DNA from: Candidatus Gastranaerophilales bacterium
GTDB taxonomy: Bacteria > Cyanobacteriota > Vampirovibrionia > Gastranaerophilales > Gastranaerophilaceae
DNA: 64,000 bases
Direction: 5' to 3'
Assembly: GCA_944324225.1 (NCBI GenBank)
Contig: CALUVL010000010.1
Coordinates: 1-64,000, forward strand
A program made the position numbers and the translations under genes. Each line of letters begins with the position of its first letter. Positions within the stretch are counted from its first letter, which is position 1. Below the pieces are notes generated by a model, which was not told the DNA's origin, searched no databases, and was given only the letters and a program-made list of their open reading frames with translations. This document shows positions 61,808 through 64,000 of the stretch, one piece after another.

Positions 61808-64000
61808 ATGCCAGGAAAAACAATAACGGTTGACGGTAACTACGCCGCAGCGCATGTTGCGTATGCATTGAGCGAAGTATCCGCAATCTACCCGATTACG
61901 CCTTCTTCTACTATGGGAGAATGGATTGATGAATGGGCTTCTCAGGGAAAGAAAAACATCTGGGGCAAAACAGTTAAAGTTGCAGAAATGCAATCAGAAG
62001 CAGGTGCTGCAGGTGCAGTTCACGGTTCACTTGCCGCCGGTGCTTTAACTTCAACTTACACGGCATCACAAGGTTTATTGTTGATGATACCTGTAATGCA
62101 CAAAGCCGCAGGTGAAATGCTTCCGCACGTAATCCACGTATCAGCACGTGCTCTTGCTGCTCAGTCATTGGCAATCTTCGGCGACCATACTGACGTTATG
62201 GGATGCCGCAACACAGGTTATGCAATGCTTGCCGCTAACTCTGTTCAGGAAGAAATGGATATGGCTTTGGTTGCACACTTAGCAACTTACAAATCAAAAG
62301 TTCCGTTCTTGCAGTTCTTCGACGGTTTCAGAACTTCTCATGAAGTACACAAAATTGAAGAAATTTCATACGAAGATATTGCAAGCCTCGTTGAACCAAA
62401 ATATATTGAAGAATTCAGAAACAGAGCAATGAGACCGGAAGCTCCTGTTTGTAAAGTCGGCGCACAAAACACCGATGTTTACTTCCAGGGACGTGAAACT
62501 GTTAACAAATACTATGATGCAGTTCCGGATATTGTTCAGGAATATATGGATAAAGTCGCAAAAATTACCGGCAGACAATACCATCCGTTTGATTATGTCG
62601 GCGCTCCCGATGCTACTGATGTTATTGTTGCAATTGGTTCATCTTGCGAAACTATTGAAGAAACTATTGAATACCTCAATGCAAACAGAGGTACTAAATA
62701 CGGTTTGGTAAAAGTAAGACTTTACAGACCGTTTGATGTAAAACGTTTCAACGAAGCATTGCCGAAAACAGTAAAACGTATTACTGTTCTTGACAGAACA
62801 AAAGAACCCGGTTCTATCGGCGAACCTTTATACATGGATGTTGTTACAGCTGTTGAAAACAAAGACATCAGAATTATCGGCGGACGTTACGGTTTGGCTT
62901 CAAAAGAATTCACTCCGTCAATGGTTTACGCTGTTTACAAACACGCTGAAAACAATGGTTTCCACGGATTCACAGTTGGTATCGAAGATGACGTAACTCA
63001 TAAATCATTAAAAATTGATGAACATATCGTAACCGAACCTGCCGGAACTACTAATTGTATGTTCTGGGGTCTTGGTTCTGACGGTACAGTCGGTGCTAAC
63101 AAAAACTCAATCAAAATTATCGGTCAATATACAAACAAAGATGCACAAGCATACTTTGCATACGACTCTAAAAAATCATTCGGTGTTACTGTTTCTCACT
63201 TGAGATTCGGCGACAAACCGATTAAATCAACTTACCTTATCACAGCACCTGACTTTGTATCATGCTCAGCTCATGCTTACATCGGCAGATATGACCTGTT
63301 AAAAGGTATTAAAGAAGGCGGAACATTCCTTCTCAACAGCCCGTGGTCAAAAGAAGAAGCATTCTCTCACTTAACAAGAGATATGCAGGAAACTATCATC
63401 AATAAGAAAATCAAATTCTACAACGTAGATGCCGAAAAACTTATTGAACAGCAGCCGGGCTTGAGAGGTAAAGGTGCAAACACAGTTATGATGGTTGCAT
63501 ACTTCAAAGTTTCAGGAATTATTCCGTTTGATCAGGCTCTTGAAGGTATGAGAGAAATGACGAAGAAAACCTTCAAGAAAAAAGGCGATGATGTTGTAAA
63601 CATGAACCTTGCACTTATTGATGCAGCGGTTGATGCTTGTCAGGAAGTTGTTGTACCAGCTTCGTTGGATGGTGTTGCACACGCTGATGATATCAAGCTT
63701 ATTCCGGATAATGCATCAGACTTTGCGAAACAAATCATTGAACCTTCTATGAGACAAAAAGGCGACGATATTCCTGTATCAGCAATGTCAAATGACGGTG
63801 TAATTCCTACAGGAACAGCCTGTCTTGAAAAACGTGGTATTGCACCGAGAGTTCCTAAGTGGAATCCTGAAAATTGTATCCAGTGCGGAATCTGCGCTTC
63901 AGCATGTCCTCATGCTGCAATCAGAACTAAATTGATTGAAGAAAAAGATCTTGCAAGTGCTCCGGCTTCATTCAAAACAATCCCGGCAAAACCGGCTTTG
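61808..64000 (+). CDS. nifJ: Pyruvate:ferredoxin oxidoreductase, N-terminal 731 residues (runs off the window)
   Basis: From ATG 61808, with AAGGAGG upstream, the frame is open to the window end. The opening ITVDGNYAAAHVAYALSEVS and YPITPSSTMGEWIDEW match the single-chain enzyme. A CoA-binding transketolase C-like part, the PFOR II domain (YVS-type FVSCSAHAYIGRYDLL) and a ferredoxin motif CIQCGICASACPH near the end follow. It oxidises pyruvate to acetyl-CoA with ferredoxin and supports an anaerobic lifestyle. The thiamine-binding domain is beyond the window. Confidence 0.96.
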   Translation, partial: MPGKTITVDGNYAAAHVAYALSEVSAIYPITPSSTMGEWIDEWASQGKKNIWGKTVKVAEMQSEAGAAGAVHGSLAAGALTSTYTASQGLLLMIPVMHKAAGEMLPHVIHVSARALAAQSLAIFGDHTDVMGCRNTGYAMLAANSVQEEMDMALVAHLATYKSKVPFLQFFDGFRTSHEVHKIEEISYEDIASLVEPKYIEEFRNRAMRPEAPVCKVGAQNTDVYFQGRETVNKYYDAVPDIVQEYMDKVAKITGRQYHPFDYVGAPDATDVIVAIGSSCETIEETIEYLNANRGTKYGLVKVRLYRPFDVKRFNEALPKTVKRITVLDRTKEPGSIGEPLYMDVVTAVENKDIRIIGGRYGLASKEFTPSMVYAVYKHAENNGFHGFTVGIEDDVTHKSLKIDEHIVTEPAGTTNCMFWGLGSDGTVGANKNSIKIIGQYTNKDAQAYFAYDSKKSFGVTVSHLRFGDKPIKSTYLITAPDFVSCSAHAYIGRYDLLKGIKEGGTFLLNSPWSKEEAFSHLTRDMQETIINKKIKFYNVDAEKLIEQQPGLRGKGANTVMMVAYFKVSGIIPFDQALEGMREMTKKTFKKKGDDVVNMNLALIDAAVDACQEVVVPASLDGVAHADDIKLIPDNASDFAKQIIEPSMRQKGDDIPVSAMSNDGVIPTGTACLEKRGIAPRVPKWNPENCIQCGICASACPHAAIRTKLIEEKDLASAPASFKTIPAKPAL

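Noticed and set aside
1-64000. CRISPR arrays, insertion sequences, rRNA genes
   Set aside because: No regularly spaced repeats, transposase motifs or rRNA segments were found on reading both strands.

Overview
The window reads as a chromosome segment from an anaerobic, host-associated, AT-rich bacterium with a Gram-negative-type envelope. The best fit is a non-photosynthetic relative of cyanobacteria (Melainabacteria/Vampirovibrionia, order Gastranaerophilales). The grounds are pyruvate:ferredoxin oxidoreductase, an LPS-type sugar operon with an MsbA-like exporter, type IV prepilin remnants, a MgtE-type magnesium channel, and several small proteins whose N-termini share an F-x-[GA]-K-like motif that I associate with this group. 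This assignment rests on recalled family resemblance, not on a search.

Layout. 1-1179 (minus) is the 5' part of a large cysteine-containing protein of unknown function. 1311-7079 (plus) is a compact housekeeping run: nadD, yqeK, a degenerate HerA-like protein with an acidic linker and C-terminal Tudor domain, def, fmt and aroH. 7128-10211 (minus) holds queE, a DnaJ-like co-chaperone and a divergent PurD-like protein. 10380-15071 has a small protein, a membrane protein, an MsbA-like ABC exporter and a SulP transporter. 15083-25605 (minus) is one tightly overlapping surface-polysaccharide operon: a tyrosine recombinase, rfbF, two SDR genes, rfbG, two glycosyltransferases, a KdsB-like cytidylyltransferase, an HMGL-type aldolase and a HAD phosphatase. 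Upstream of it lies a 123 bp AT-rich segment bounded by inverted 20 bp repeats and flanked by two FimB/FimE-sized tyrosine recombinases. This looks like an invertible switch for the operon and is the most exciting feature here.

26388-31200 holds a CreD-like membrane protein, a LOG-family protein, a small secreted protein, three unknown proteins with the shared N-terminal motif, palindromic repeats and tRNA-Phe. 31396-45412 is mostly housekeeping: infC (probably starting at AUC), a TPR lipo/secreted protein, dusB, argS, mgtE, an LCP ligase, a nitroreductase, lemA, tRNA-Arg, trxB and pgi. 45585-57197 has two APC amino-acid permeases, glyQ, a P-loop kinase that resembles animal phosphomevalonate kinase, a pseudogene with two in-frame TGA codons, a NarL-type regulator, a divergent GH13 enzyme, recN and a primary-type sigma factor. 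57485-64000 has tRNA-Ala and tRNA-Val, an XRE regulator, a frameshifted prepilin, an RlmD-type methyltransferase, another motif-bearing unknown protein and the start of nifJ.

Cross-cutting observations. At least seven genes that lack a Shine-Dalgarno sequence (nadD, dnaJ-like, purD-like, LOG, mgtE, recN, rlmD) have a -10 hexamer ending 6-7 nt before the ATG, as expected for leaderless mRNAs. Most other genes have a clear AGGAG-type site. TGA is used as a normal stop. No CRISPR array, insertion sequence or rRNA gene was seen.
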